In this document: one piece after another, positions 23,785 through 36,650 of the stretch
How positions within the stretch are numbered: position 1 is the stretch's first letter
Layout of the letters: each line of letters starts with the position of its first letter
From: Cavia porcellus
Lineage: Eukaryota > Chordata > Mammalia > Rodentia > Caviidae
Assembly (NCBI RefSeq): GCF_034190915.1
Contig: NW_026947506.1
Coordinates: 33,149,748 to 33,213,747 of the forward strand
Length of the DNA: 64,000 nt
Reading direction: 5' to 3'
Program-made: the position numbers and the translations under genes
The notes under the pieces: model-generated
Told to the model about the DNA's origin: nothing
Databases searched by the model: none
Seen by the model: only the letters and a program-made list of their open reading frames with translations

Positions 23785-26700
23785 TAAGTTTGGACCTAGA
23801 TAAAGTCTTCCTTTTTGAGGCCATGGATAAAAACAGATATTCGGAGGTTCTCACTAAAGGACTCTCAGAGCCTTTAATGGGCAGTGTGCATTGTGCTCTT
23901 CCAAACCAGGCCTACCATGCAGCTGATTGTGATTCCCCCTCACCATGATGCTTATTGGTGTTCTAAGAGACCAGGTGGTAGGAACACCAGGAAAAATTGC
24001 CTGCATGCTGACCTGTAAGGGACCCATCTACAAGCCAGCTGCTGGGAGGGCACCAACTCATAGATGTTTCCATTGCTCTTAAAACATGATCCTTTCATTT
24101 TCAGTCATAAAAGTAAGTGCCTGGAAATGTAGGTCTGTCTTGCTAAGCGTCATATCCTCAGTTTAACAAACATTTGCTAATGAATAAATATGTACTAAGC
24201 TAAATGGCGAAGTAGAGCTCCAAAGACAGTCCTTCCACTGGTCTCCCCCCAAGTGAGTACACTGCTGAGTGTGGCATTTACCTCCATGAGAATTGCCTGG
24301 GGGAGTTTATTATAGTGTATGGTCCTGGATTCTCAGGCTCCCTGCGGACATGCAGAATCAAAACCTGCATACCCTTCCCTCCTGGTGATGGTACCAGGTC
24401 CTTGGTCTGTATGTGAGCCAGTGGGATCTCAGTCGGAGACCAAGCTCTGGCACCTCCAGGGATGGGTGCGGGGGCCTGAGATGGGTGAGACCAGGACCAG
24501 TTTCTTCAGGGACACAAGTGACTGAGCCCAGGGGGAGAAACTAGTCGAGTGAAGGCAGGGGAATCTTAGCTTCAGTTTGCCTAGAAGTAGCACTTGAGGT
24601 GGAAACTAAACTGTAAGAAGTTTATCTGGGAGGAGATCCCAGGACAGCTGGCTGGAGGAGAGGGGCCAGAGACAGAGAAGACCAGCAGCTCCAGATGGCA
24701 CCATGTGGCACAATCCTACCTCAGGGCCGGTACAACTGGATGTTCACCTACCAGCTCCCAAGAGTGTTTGCTAAGGGACTCTAGGGTGGGGATGGTGGGG
24801 CATCTCCATTCCCAGGCACTTTGGCTACAGACAGTGACAGAAGAATGTGCTCAGTGGGAAATGCAGGCCTGGCAGGTGGGTGTTGGAAGGCGGCACACCC
24901 TGGGAAAGTCAAGGGAAGGGGAAATACATAGGGCCTGACAGCGTCTGCTTGGATCATGAGGGTCCATGCTGGTGGGGCCTGAAGATGCAGTCTTGGAGGG
25001 AGGGTAGTGATATATTCAGGAACAAGAATGCTGTTGTAGCCAGACCTCTGGGGGTGAGAGAGAGATGGGAGGCCCTAAGGCAGGGCTGTGCCAGTATATT
25101 AGACAGGATTCTTAAGAGGAACAGGATCAAAAGGAAACGTATGTATAATTATGCAAGGGGGTTATGAGGTAGGCCCACCGGATCAGAAGTGGAGGGTTGG
25201 AAGTGACTCCCAACCTGTCGGGTGTCAGACGTGCTGAATTCATATCTCCCCATAACCAGAGAATGTATACAAGGACAAAGGAGGTTAAGAGTAGGAAAAG
25301 TTTGTTGAGAGAAAGCTCCTGAGTGACAGGAGGGTCCTGAAAGTGGGTTACCACTGAGGAAATTTGTCTAGAGTTTTTTATAGATGAAAATGATCACATC
25401 TCAGACTACTCTGGGCCAACCTGAAGCCAACCTGTGGGGTTACAAGTATAGTAGCTACTGTTGATCCAATAGGGAAGCAAGGCACAAAGTGAGGGTATAC
25501 AGTGGGCACCCTCCTGGCTTATCTGTAACTTCTAACATGGAAAGGTCAACAGCAGTTCAGGGAAGGGATAGGAGTCTGGATTAGGACACCTGTGCATGTG
25601 ACGCCTTATCTAGGCTCACTGGACCGGGTGGCGATGGTTACAGTACGATCTCAAGCTGCTGTCTATAGGGAGGCTTGCACGCCTGGCTCTCTTCCCATGT
25701 CTCCAGCCACAGTTTTGATGTGTCTTAGTTTTTGCCCTGACTGTTTTGAGGTTCTGGTCCCTCTCCGGCTGTCTGCTAATTTCTATCTAACTGTAATTGG
25801 ATCACATGCAGTACCTGCATACTGGAGAGCCAGAGCATACAGTAGCTTCTTAGCCTAAGAAGATGAAAACATCCAAGTAAGGGGGATCAAGAGGACAGCA
25901 CCAGTCCAACGTCAAAGGCCTGGATGCTCATAGTAGAATCAAGGTGTGAGTTAGCACTGGGAGACTGAAGAAACTAGAGATCAAAATGACAGAGAAGACT
26001 GGAGTTCTTCCACAATGTAAATGCTGCTTTCTTCTTTCCCTTTTTTATCCTTCAGTCACTCATGGACACACCCACAACCCTGCTTTGCTGGCTAATTACT
26101 GTGCTCTTCATACATTCAAGTTGACACCATGGTTAAAGGTCGTAGGTAGTAAACATGAATAAAAGCCTATTTTAAAAAGCTGAGATGTGTTGCAGTGGCC
26201 AATTGCCCTGGTGTAAAACTTTTATCCTCCTGTCCTCAAGTTATCAGGAGGAGCCTGAATACTGGCTCGAAAGAGATATGTAGATGCTCCTTGAGCTCTA
26301 GAGAGCCAGGAACAGACCTAAGACCTTCCCTTTGGAACCTTGGTGGTGGGCACCTCGGAACTGTCTTGAGAAGCACAGTCTCAGGGACAAGAGAGAAAAT
26401 CCATCCTCAGACCTCACACAGGGCTAGGATAGCTCTTGTACATTAACCAAACTCCAGCAGCTGCAAATTATATTTGATGCACGCTTTTCTCCGTGGACCC
26501 CTTTTGCTGGAGTAAGTTAATGATGGCGGGAGCCTTAACACAAGTTTTTGGGACTTTTGTCAGCTTAAGGAAGATCTTTAATACTCCTTAAATATATTTT
26601 TCTGTAAGTAATAGAATCATGGCAGAAAAACGAAGCTATCTGTCATGTAAACGTCAGCAACACACGGAGCAGGCGTGAAGTAATGGGGGCCCAGCTGCCA

Positions 26701-27258
26701 GGATACTTGTGTAAATGAAAATTGATTTTCTTGAGAATTCCTTGCCTGGTGAAATAAATTAAATCCACATTTACTTCTATTTGTTTAAAAACCTCTTTGT
26801 TAAAATAAGTACAGCAGTATATAGACATAATCTAATAAATTAGAGGAGGATAAATTATATCTAATAACATTCTGCACGGAGCACACATACAGAATGTGAG
26901 CGAGGAGACCCATGGAAGCCACTTAAACGTCTGGATTAATTCTATTTGTAATGGTAAAAGTGACAGCCACATGTGTTTGGGCCTCCTTGAGCGTGTTTTC
27001 ATTTATTTTTTGCAAATCAGTTTTCTTAATATTTTAATTTGGAAAAAGAAAAATATCTATTAGGCTTCCAGTTAGCCAGAAGAAATACAAGTTGAACTAG
27101 GTCTTAAAAGTTAAGGCAGTTTGTATAGGGCACCAGTTCTTACAAACCACCCTAATGAGAGGCAGATGGGAGCCCATTTGCAGAGTGCTATCTTCCAGTC
27201 TGCACTGGAGTCCCATCCCTCCGGCTTCCTGTCTCTCTCCCAATAAAAAGGGAGCTTG
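23785..27258. other. No gene recognised; repeat-poor block at 26440-27080
   Basis: The last 640 bases (26440-27080) are AT-rich, free of SINEs and hold several TAATTA/ATTAAT-type homeodomain-like words ('ggattaattctatttgtaat'). This is how many conserved non-coding elements look, but conservation cannot be seen from one genome. Confidence 0.35.
25098..25330 (-). mobile_element. Possible MLT2-like LTR edge
   Basis: 'tattagacaggattctta' and 'gaggaacaggatcaaaagga' resemble the outer edge of an ERVL LTR in reverse. The rest is not recognisable. Confidence 0.3.
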
Positions 27259-27440
27259 AGCTGGGCCTGGTGGCTCATGCATGTAATCCCAGCACTCTAG
27301 GAGGCTGAGGCAGGAGGACCACAAGTTTGAGTCTAGCCTGAGTGACTTAGCAAGATCGTGTCTCAAAATAAAAAAGGAGGCTGGGGTTGTAGGCATTGGG
27401 AAGATCTTGGGTTCAGTCCCTAGTATTTCAAGAAAGAAAT
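27259..27440 (+). mobile_element. B1-ID dimer SINE
   Basis: 'gagctgggcctggtggctca', 'taatcccagcactctagg', 'gtgtctcaaaataaaaaag', ID part 'gaggctggggttgtag' and 'gttcagtccctagtat'. Confidence 0.88.
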
Positions 27441-27664
27441 AGGGAGGGGTGTTTGAAGAAGTAGCGAGAATTGCACGGCATCCGGGAGGCACGTGGCATG
27501 TGTGACTGTGTGTGCATCCCAGGGAGGCATTGTGGCCAGTGGGGCAGAGGGGCTTATTTTATCAGCTGCATTTACTAGTGTATTTTAATCCCACGGGTGC
27601 ACAAGAAAATGAAATTGTTGTCACTACAGCCGCTCTGAATTCACTGGGAAATATCAGAACAGCA

Positions 27665-27874
27665 CAGCCAAGTGTGGTGTGTATGAAACTGTAATCCCAG
27701 GCCTCTGGGAGGCTGAAGGAGGAAGATGGCAAGTCCACACCCAGCCTGGATAATGCAATGACTTAGTGAGACCCTGTCTGAAAATCAGCCAGGGCTGGGC
27801 ATGTAGTTCAATGCAAAGGCCCCGGATTCAATTCCCAGCACTGCAAAAAACAAACAGAGCAACAGGGAACAAAA
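27665..27874 (+). mobile_element. B1-ID dimer SINE
   Basis: 'agccaagtgtggtgtgtatg', 'ggaggctgaaggaggaagat', ID part 'ggctgggcatgtagttca' and 'ttcaattcccagcactgc'. Only about 225 bases from the previous copy, same strand. Confidence 0.86.
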
Positions 27875-28070
27875 CCACCACTGTGGGGTTGTGCATGTTG
27901 TGTTGAGAGACAGCAGAGATGGGGACAAGCACGTGTGGGGCCTGTGTGATTGCCAGGTGCAGAACACCTGCATGACACGTCGTCCTGACACGCTGCTGCT
28001 CCCTTTTACAGATGAGGACGTGGAGGTTAGGTCTGAGTCCATGACCCTATACTGCTTCCTTATTCTTGGC

Positions 28071-28267
28071 TTTTTGCTTTTTCTTTTCTTTTCTTTTTAG
28101 TACTAGGGGTCAAACTCAGGGCACTCTATCACTGAACTATACCCTCAGCCCTTTCTATTTTTTATTTTAAGACAGGATGTTGCCAAGTGGCCCAGGCAGA
28201 ACTTGAACTTGGAACCTTCCTGTTTCAGCCTCCGTCAGTGGTGGGATGACAGGCACACATCTGTGCT
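28071..28267 (-). mobile_element. B1-ID dimer SINE
   Basis: T/C tract, 'agtactaggggtcaaactca', 'cactgaactataccctcag' (ID); 'ttaagacaggatgttgcc', 'acaggcacacatctgtgct' (B1). Confidence 0.85.
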
Positions 28268-29194
28268 GTTTTTTGAAGAGACTGCAAAACTGACTTGCTT
28301 GGGGTCTGTTTCCACCAAAGTAAGGCCGCTCACTTCCCAGTCCCTCATTTTGAGTTCTGCCTTTCTGGATTCCCTTTGAGCTGTTCACAGAAGCAAGTTT
28401 ATACACTCCTGACCTTCAGGCCTACCAGAGGCAGACAGGTCCAGCCTGAGGAACCTGAGAGGCCGGACTTTCAGGAACTGAAAGCAGGATGAATACACAG
28501 AGCTGACGGCCTCCTGCAGAGGCCACACGATGTGGGTGCTCCCTGTGTCACTACCTGAGGACCATAACCTCACCTGTCTCCAGTGTCCAGTGTGTTCCCC
28601 ATCGCCAGGACGGGCAGTGTAGGTTCTGACCTGCCCAGTAAGCAGGAGGTAGCTGGCTGGGCACTGGGAGTTCAAGTTCATGGGGCTGCCAGACAGGCAT
28701 TGGGCAGCCTGGAGAACTCAAGACTGAAAGATGAGACCCTTCCACTGAGCCCTAAAAAGTGGATTGAGGGGGGCAGGAGTCAGATCACAGGGGCCCCTCA
28801 GGCCAGGCCCAGAGTCCTGGGAACAGCGGACACTCACTGCTGAAGTTTCCCATGGTGGGTGCAGAGGGACGGATTTGCACTCAGCCCACAGGCTGCAGTG
28901 GGGAACAGGTGGGGGCCTAGAGGTGGGGGAACCCAGAAAGAGGCTTTTGCAGGGTCAGAGTTGGGAAGAGGCAGGCGCAGAGCAGGTTGTGTTTGGGAAG
29001 GGATCTCAGGGCTCACTACTCCCTGACCTGCAGTCACAGAGGAGGGAAGAGCGGAAGGAAAGACGAGCTCCTGCATGCTGGGGCTGAAGTAACACCTGCG
29101 GGCAGGAAGAATCTTCTGAAACCAATCTCTCCAAGTCCTTCCCTGCCTAGAACTCTCCTCATCTCAGCTGGGCCTATAAAAATGCCCTCCTTGG
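28268..29194. other. GC-rich stretch, no gene recognised
   Basis: Many overlapping short frames on both strands, which is what GC-rich DNA gives by chance. No splice-bounded exon that I can defend. Confidence 0.4.
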
Positions 29195-29364
29195 AGATGG
29201 GTGTGGTGGGGCCCAGCATCCTGGGAGGGTGAGGCAGGAGGATCACAAGGTTGAACCCAGTCTGGGTAGATTAGCAATTTAGTAAGACCGTGTCTCAAAA
29301 TTAAAAAAAAAATTAAACTAAAAGTGTTGGGGATATAGCTCAGTGCAAAAGACCTGAAAAAAGT
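29195..29364 (+). mobile_element. B1-ID dimer SINE, short 3' end
   Basis: 'agatgggtgtggtggggccc', 'gaggcaggaggatcacaag', ID part 'ttggggatatagctcagtg', then the ID B box is missing. Confidence 0.82.
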
Positions 29365-29899
29365 AAGTCCTCCTGGATGCTGGCTCCCAACCCCCCAATC
29401 TACTCCAGGACTCTGGAGCACCGGAAGTTCTTACTCTCTGAAACCAGGGCCTCTAAAGGACGGCTCTCCACAGCCTGGTCTGCCGCATGGCTGGGCTGTC
29501 TGCCCCTTGGGCTCCCGAACCTCTTCTTGCATCTGGCCGGCCTTATTTGACCTCCCACTTCCAGACTGATGGTGATTCTCTCCAGGTCTCCCTGGGCCCA
29601 CGTACTGCCCAGGACCATGGCTGATGCACCTGAATTCCCTGACCTCCCCCGTGGCTCTCCTGGTACTTCTGCAGAATGACCTTGGCCACGCCCTGGAAGG
29701 ATGTGGAGTCTAGTTCCTTTGCCCGGAATTTGGCCAGCCCTGGGGACCTGACTGTTTCCAGTAGACATGGCCAGCCTTTAGGATGTGCAGCCAGGAGTCA
29801 GATGTGGACAGCGAAGGCTTTAGCTGGCTCCAGCCCTCAGCCATAGGAGTCACCTCAGTCCTGTTCCCAACAATGGTTTCAGATGCCAGGGAGAAGCCA

Positions 29900-30003
29900 G
29901 CCCTGCTGGGTCCTGTTTAAGTCCCTGAGCATATGAAATGGTGATTATTTTATGTCCTCATACACAGAGTGATTTGTTATGCAGCAATAAATAACTGGAA
30001 TAG
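29900..30003 (+). mobile_element. MaLR-type LTR 3' end
   Basis: 'gattatttta' followed by 'gagtgatttgttatgcagc' and 'aataaataactggaata' resembles the terminal part of an MLT-type LTR. Confidence 0.4.
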
Positions 30004-30479
30004 TTGGCTACCAAATACTCAGTGCTGCTCCCTCTCCCTTGCTAAAAGAATACTGATTCTGTTGGAGGTAGCATGTGCCCAGCTAAATGCTGGCTCTCTC
30101 AGTGTGCTTTGCAGCTGGGTAACCATATGACACAGTGGAAGGTTCCAAGAATCTTTTTCTCTCCTGTTAAGAGGGCACAGTAAGGCTTGTCTTTCTTTCC
30201 CTTTTCTATCTAGAATGAGAACATGATGGCTGGTGGTGCAGCAGCCACTTTGTGATCCTGTGTATAAGGCTAAAAGATTTTTTAATATGTCAAACATGGC
30301 CTTGTTCAACATTATTTAGACGGTGAACGTGTGTAGCTGCTGTTCCTTGGATCTTTCTGTTAGGTGTAGGAAATAACTCCCTTTTGTTTTGAATCTCTGT
30401 GGCCCAGACTGAGTTCTTGGTTGGGTCTGGGCTCCTCATCTGTGTTATACTTCTTTTTTTAGAGCTTATCTCCACACCG

Positions 30480-30600
30480 AACCATCAGCTCTGTGTGGAC
30501 AGGGACCATGGTTGTCTGTTTCCCAGCTTATGGAATAGCCCTGAGTCTGATATGTTGGAGGTAACCAAATATTTGTTGAATGTTATTGAATAAATGACAG
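30480..30600 (+). mobile_element. L2 3' end fragment
   Basis: 'tgtgtggacagggaccatgg' followed by 'aaatatttgttgaatgtta' and 'ttgaataaatga', the usual L2 3' end. Confidence 0.5.
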
Positions 30601-31718
30601 ACATTGAAGATTTTTAGATAGAAGCGGAGTGTCAGAGATAGTCATAACCTGACAGTTCATGGGTGAGGACTCCGGGAGGAAGGGCTTCGTGGTGAGGGGC
30701 TCTCGGTCTCTTCTCTGCTGTCCCCAAGGTGGCTGGAAGCCTCCCTTCTGTGCAATTGGCCTGGGGTGAGGTATTAGAAGCTCCCCCTGCATATTCTCTT
30801 TCCTATGGTCCTCACAGATGTTAATTTGGCTCAGTGGTCACTGGCCTTGCGTGTGCCTCACTGCAAAAACCCAACCCTGTCATTTTATTCGACCTTATGT
30901 GAAGAAGAATGTGTTCCAAGGCAGGGGGGAAGTCCAGGTTTTTTGTTCTGTTTTGTTTTGCTTTACTTCACTTTTGACTTGCGGGCTTTATTCTGCTTTG
31001 CGTGCAGATGTGGGTCACCCTTGTGAATCCATGTGCAGTCAGTTCACACAACTGTCCCTCTCCACGGTCACAAGTGGCCAGTTAGAGAGCTGACCACACA
31101 CTGGCTTTTAGGCTAAATGCCCTATTGTGTACTTTTGACTTTGTAACAGTCAGTAAAAATCTGCTTTTTAAAAGTTTTCCTTTGCCTCTTTGTGGAGAAA
31201 TCCTTTGAAAGTCAGCTCAGGCTGATGGGGACCTCATGTCCCTGACTCCTAGGCTGGCCCCAGCCTCAGGCTCTGCTGTCCACAGCCAATCAGTCCTCAG
31301 CAGCACCCTTCATTGTATGAGGCAGCAGGTCTTTGCCACTCTCTTCCCTAGCTTGATAGAAGCTCTGCCTCTCACTAGTTGTGTATCCTGGGGCAATTTT
31401 CTTAGCCTTAGGGTGACTCGTTTTATCCATCTGGTAGCCAAGGCTGCAACTAGGTTGCTGATAAATTTTGTTAAAGTATATTCAGTGCAGGGAGCAACTG
31501 GGACACAGGCTGCATGGAAACCATAATGGATGTCATCAGCCTCCAGTCAACCTGAGGGCTGGGGCTGGCTCAGCGCAGGGAGGTGGGAGATATTTCAGGA
31601 CATGTGACATCATCAGTATCTTTGTCTCCCCAGTTGCAAAATGAAGGAGACAAGGGAGTAGGCTGAGAAGCCCTGTGCATTCTCAGATGAAAGGGAGAAT
31701 GAGGATATAGAATGTTGT
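30601..31718. other. No gene recognised
   Basis: Contains T/G-rich text near 30940-30970 and a MIR piece at 31362. Nothing else supported. Confidence 0.4.
31362..31442 (+). mobile_element. MIR fragment
   Basis: 'ctcactagttgtgtatcctg', 'gggcaattttcttagcct' match the MIR core order. Confidence 0.5.
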
Positions 31719-31891
31719 CTTTTTTTCTTTTTCCAGATTGAACCTTTGAATCCAGGTCCTTGACATTCTCAGCCATTTTTATTTTGAGACAAGTCCTTCC
31801 TAAGTTGCTCAGACTGGACCTGAACTTGTGATCCCCCTGGTTCAGCTTCCCAGAGTGCTGGAATTACAGCTGTGTACCACTAGGCTTGGCT
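31719..31891 (-). mobile_element. B1-ID dimer SINE
   Basis: T-run, then a diverged ID part ('ttgaatccaggtccttgac'), then 'ttttgagacaagtccttcc' and 'cagagtgctggaattacag' (B1). Confidence 0.82.
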
Positions 31892-32296
31892 GTATAACAG
31901 GCACTTTAAGATGATTGGTCCTGCCACAGTTGGAGTTTTAAATGGCAGGTAAGTATTTCTGCTTTGTTGTTAGGAGGGCTGGCTTTTTGAACTTCATTCT
32001 TACAGCCAAACAACTTTGACCAACTATAAGCAGATTAGAACTAATTATCCGCTTTTGTAGGGCTTCTGTGTCATTCTGTGTGGTTCATGAGCATGGCGGG
32101 AGATGACTTCAGGTGACAGGGGCTATAAACATGGAGGCTGGAGCTGAAGCACTGATGAACAGCCCTGGAGCCTTGCTGCAGTTGGGCATGTTCTGGCAGA
32201 GCCGGAACAGGGTTGCCACAGATCGCTGTCTGCATAGAAATGTTGGCATAGAGGGCAGGAAACAAAGAGAAAGACTACGATTTTAACATGTTAATC

Positions 32297-32475
32297 TGAG
32301 TGGGCATGGTAGCACAGGCCTGTGATCCCAGCAGTCTGGGAGGCTGAAGCAGAAGAATTAACAAATTTGAGCCCAGTCTGGGCAACTTAGTGACTTAGTA
32401 AGACCCTGGCTCAAAATAAAAAGTAAAAAAGCACTGTGCTGTAGTTCAGTGCAAAGGACCTGTACCAGAAAACAA
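32297..32475 (+). mobile_element. B1-ID dimer SINE
   Basis: 'gagtgggcatggtagcacag', 'gatcccagcagtctggga', 'tgacttagtaagaccctgg', ID part 'ctgtgctgtagttcagtg'. Confidence 0.85.
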
Positions 32476-33209
32476 ATTCTACTAGAAGTGGTTTATGTCA
32501 TCTGGGAATCCGACAAAAGAGGGTGCCACAGTGCTGACAGAGGCCCTGCTGGCTGCTGGGGAGAAGTAGTAAGGAGGAAGTGTGGCCCCCACTGTCGTGT
32601 GCATAGTGGAGACCCTGACGGCCGGGGAGAAGCAGCAGGAAGCCATCTCCACCTCCCACCCGCTGTCCCCCATCTCATGAGCAACCAAACACGACACAGG
32701 CTGAGATGGTAATAACTGAAGGAGGGAAGCAACCTGACATTTATGTTATTTGATCGACTTTGCAGGTCTGGGGCCAGTCGTCTTGGCAACAGTTTAGAGG
32801 CTACCAATATGCAATTTAGTAATGATTGTGGATTTCCTACTGTCCTATCACTGTTTTGTTTTGTTTCATTTTAGTGTTCTGCTTTACTCCCTTTAGAATA
32901 TAAATAAATAAATAAAGAGGAAGCCACGTTGCCATGAAGCCTGCACCTTTAACCCTCACGTGCCAGAGTGGGACTTCGCTTCCTCCTCCTGAACTGAGTA
33001 TAGCACAGGCCCTGGGAGGGCGTGGAAGGAGGTGACTTTGAAGACTCCAGAAGTACCCTACATCTCCCAGCCAGCCACACAATTTAGATAATTATCCAAG
33101 ACATGCATTTGAAGGAGACTTGACCTCCATCTCACTCCATGTATAAGCTAAATTCAGGATAGATCATAGCTTGCAGTACAAAATAAAGACCCACAGAAGC
33201 TTCCAGAGC

Positions 33210-33872
33210 CAGGGTCAGCAAACTTTCTATAAAGAGCCAGGGAGCAACTATTGGAGAACTTGCCAAGCATCCAGTCTTTGAAACAGCCAGAAACAACATG
33301 CAAATGAGCAGGCCTGGTAGGGTTCCAGTAAAACCTTACTTATAAACACTGAAATCCAAATTTCATACATATTTTTCCCATAAAACAAGATGTTATTCTA
33401 TGGGCTAGTCAGCTTTCCACTGCTATAACAAAATACTTGAGATAACTTTTAAAATGAAAAGGTTTATCCTTACTCATAATTTTAGAGATTCCAGACCATG
33501 AGTGGTAGGTCCTACTGCTCAGGCCCTGTAGTCAGCTAGCACCACTGTAGCAGACAAAACTAGTCATCTCATCACAGGCCAGAGAGATAAAAGGGGAAGA
33601 GTAAGGGTCCAGTTCTATTGTTCCCTTTGAGATCACACCCCAAATGTCTGAAAACCCCACTACACTCCACCTCCTAAATGTTTCAGCACCTCCAATAGAT
33701 CACCTCAAGGACTAAGGTCTAAAGCATTCTTGGGCCATTTAAGATCCAAACTCTAGCACTCTGCCTTTGACATTTTCAGCCACTTAAACTGTAAAAATGT
33801 TCTTAGCTCGGGAGCCATACAAACGCAGGGGGCATGCTGCATCCAGTTTACAAGTTAGTATACTGACTCTTG
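33210..33872 (+). mobile_element. MER1-type hAT transposon, interrupted by an LTR
   Basis: Left end 'cagggtcagcaaactttcta' with 'taaagagccaggg', then 'gttccagtaaaaccttact'. The right part resumes at about 33759: 'aaaaatgttcttagctcgg', 'gagccatacaaacg' and the end 'tactgactcttg'. The order is that of MER1 (hAT-Charlie), non-autonomous. Confidence 0.6.
33401..33758 (-). mobile_element. MaLR-type LTR inside MER1
   Basis: Reverse text: 'ccactgctataacaaaatac', 'aaggtttatccttactcat', 'cacctcctaaatgtttcag', 'gatccaaactctagca'. This matches the MST/MLT1 group of ERVL-MaLR LTRs. It divides the MER1 copy in two. Confidence 0.6.
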
Positions 33873-34025
33873 TTTTATAAGGAAATATAGGAGAAAGTTC
33901 CATAACTTTGTAGTTGGCAAAGATTTTCTGGTCAAGATATGAAAAGCACAAACATAAAAGAAAAGTTGAACTTCATCAGAATTAAATATTGCTGCTCATT
34001 GAATGACATTTAAGAAAATGAGATC

Positions 34026-35904
34026 CCATGGGCCTGATTTTAGCTACTCTGCAGCCTGCTGAGCTACATGGGGTCTGCAGGAGGATTTCCTGGGCCTGGC
34101 GATGTGGATTTGCCCCCAAATCCATTCACTTGGAAACCCAGATCCCGCCCTGTCCATGTGCTCAGCTTGGGAGGACATCAGGGACAGGGCACCCAGCTCT
34201 GGTGGCCTCTTAGCAGTGTTATGTGTGCTTTTCCAGAGCTTCCTGGCAGTCTGGGGCTTGGGACCAGGACAGTAGAGGACTCGGCGTTGAGAAGCAGCTG
34301 TGATCTCATGCACACATCACGCCCCCTTCACGCGGCCTCCTCTATTGATTCCTATTTAACGATGATGGATGTGGCTCCTGGGCCTGTTCGCTGATGAATC
34401 CAAGCCGTCTATCAAACAGGAGAGACAGGGCAGGAGAGGTGCATTATTATTCCAAAGCACAGCCATTAGATTAATAGTAAGCTCCAGTAACGCCATTGAC
34501 TTGAGGGATCAATGGGACAGTGGGGCCAGGCTGCCTCCAGATCAGACGGCTGCTTCTGCTCAGATCCTATTCATGCATCTTACGCGTTCCCTCTGCCCTG
34601 ATGTCTTTCATTCCTTGAGCCCAGCCAAGCGAGCTGATTGTCACCTTTAAGGCTGTACATCAGTGCCACACACCACTGGAACCATCATCTTCCACCTTTG
34701 CTCCATTTTTTTCGATGTGACCACGAGGAAAATTAGAGAAAACTGCTGGCTCATGTTGGACCACCGATAGGTTTCATGACTTTTCCAGAAGATTTTTTCT
34801 TAACCTGCCACCAATATTTTCTGTAATTGGGGAAGATAAAATCTTTAAGATTGTAGTAGAAAGAAAACTTTAGGAATAAGTTTCCCAAATGGATTTCTCG
34901 TGCCCATCAATACACATTTAGCTTTCTCAAGTTATAGCTTGTCGGCAAAGTGACTTTAGTGGATGTCTTTAATTTTTTATCTCCTGGATTTATGATGAGG
35001 TATGAGGAGAAGGAGCCTTCACTCTCTCCTGAATGTAAGGAAATGATATCATGGTTCCGTGGCAGAGAGAGCTGAGTGAGGTAAAGGGTGGAGGTGTTAG
35101 GAACACGGGCAAGGCAGTTGCTGACAGCTGCATGGGAATTTTACATGTGTGACGCACGAATGCACTATCCAGTGTCTAAGAGCCATCAGATGGGGCCCAG
35201 CCATGAGGGATTCCTCTGAGCTGTCACATCTGCTCCTGCACCCCAGCAGCTCTTCTTCCACTGAACTCTGGAGTTCTTTCCTGCTCAGTGGGTCCCTCCT
35301 GAACCTGACTTCACTTCCCCTAGTCCTGCTGCCATCTTGGTTTGAACCCCAACTCTGAGCCTTTTGTTCCTGAGACTTTCCTAGGACTCCAGTTTTTATC
35401 TTGATCCATTATCACCTAAGATCAAACTTCCTCTTGGTCCAGTACTCCCCTCTCTCCATCTGTGTGCTCCACCCAAGCTTCCAGTTTTCCTCTTGCATGT
35501 GAGAAGGACCTGGATGTGGAGGTCCTGGTTAGAGTCAGGACAGAGTCACGCCTCCTCTGGACCAGGAAGCAACTCACTTCAAGGATATTGACTCTCTCAT
35601 GGTCCTTCCATAACTTTATGTTTACAAATGCGGTGGTAGGTAGCTGGCTCCATTCCATGTCCCGCATTGCATATCAGCAATGGTTCTGTTGAGAAGGTTT
35701 GTGTTTTACCCATTCTCCATTGTTTTTAAATATCCATATCAGGACTTTCCCCAATCTGTCTTTTGATTCCCCCATTGTACAGCTCAACACCAAACATACC
35801 AAGCCACAGTGATACATAAAGAATAAAATTAGGCACATGGGTCATAAATTCTTGACTGTCATGATTCCATTCTTCTTTCCCTTTGGGACTGTAAGATGGA
35901 AGGC
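34026..35904. other. No gene recognised; repeat-free block at 34330-34660
   Basis: 34330-34660 is free of recognisable repeats and has words such as 'ttagattaatagtaagctcc' and 'ttgattgtcacc'-like text. Candidate conserved non-coding element by appearance only. Confidence 0.35.
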
Positions 35905-36060
35905 TTTATAAAACTGGAAACAATCTGAATGTGCAACAATAGGGGATGGGTAAGGAACTGACCCACTGTTACCAAGCAGTCAACAATCATTTTATGTCCC
36001 AAAAGACAACCTAGCAAATTGAGGAAATGCCAAAGTGTGAGAAAGCTGGGTACGAAACAG
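35905..36060 (+). mobile_element. Old L1 3' fragment
   Basis: 'aaactggaaacaatctgaat', 'gtgcaacaataggggatgg' is a typical L1 ORF2 end. Decays into unrecognised sequence. Confidence 0.5.
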
Positions 36061-36650
36061 ATCTTCTGCATGATCCCCTGGTGCCAGTAGCCTCAGCCAG
36101 GGCACTGGCTCACAGGGCAGGAACTGTCTCTACCTCCACTGCAAACCTTGCTGGACTGGGCATGGTTAGTGTGGGAGTCTCTGATGGATGGATTCAGGGT
36201 GGTTGGTAGGAAGTTGCCAAGGTTACAGGGATTGCCAGGGAAGAGTGGCCACCTCAATCTGGGAGATGGAAAAGCCCCTGTGTAAAGGGACGAGCAGGCA
36301 GCAGGGATGGAAGGCAGGGGTGTCCTCTACAGTCTCTGCTTTGAGACCTAGCAATGGCAAACTGCCTCAGGTGGTCGAGGCTCATCTCCATTCTTTTGTG
36401 CCCGCCTTGATTTTTAAAATGAGATTTTACAGAGGCACCAAATAGACTCACACCATGCTCACAATTTAATAAGACTGATTTCATGTCTGCCTGGTTGCCC
36501 TTCCATCCTTCCCCCAGCACATTCCCACGCTCATCCCACAGAGGGCTGGGAGCTGACCCAGGAATGTGAGGGGTGCCGGCATCACAGTGAAGAGGGGTTA
36601 AACCTGAATGCCATATAAAGAACATCATTTTCAGCACATTTTGCTTGTGA

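Larger units (their letters stand above)
33090..34025 (+). mobile_element. Old L1 ORF2 fragment, interrupted by MER1
   Basis: Left piece to about 33209 ('catctcactccatgtataag', 'aattcaggatagatcat') and right piece from about 33873 ('ggcaaagattttctggtca', 'aaagttgaacttcatcaga', 'gaatgacatttaagaaaat') are consecutive in L1 ORF2. Frame broken. The gap is filled by a MER1 transposon. Confidence 0.6.

Noticed and set aside
28268..29194. Possible exon cluster in GC-rich DNA
   Set aside because: Overlapping frames on both strands, no consistent splice sites or protein similarity that I can recognise.
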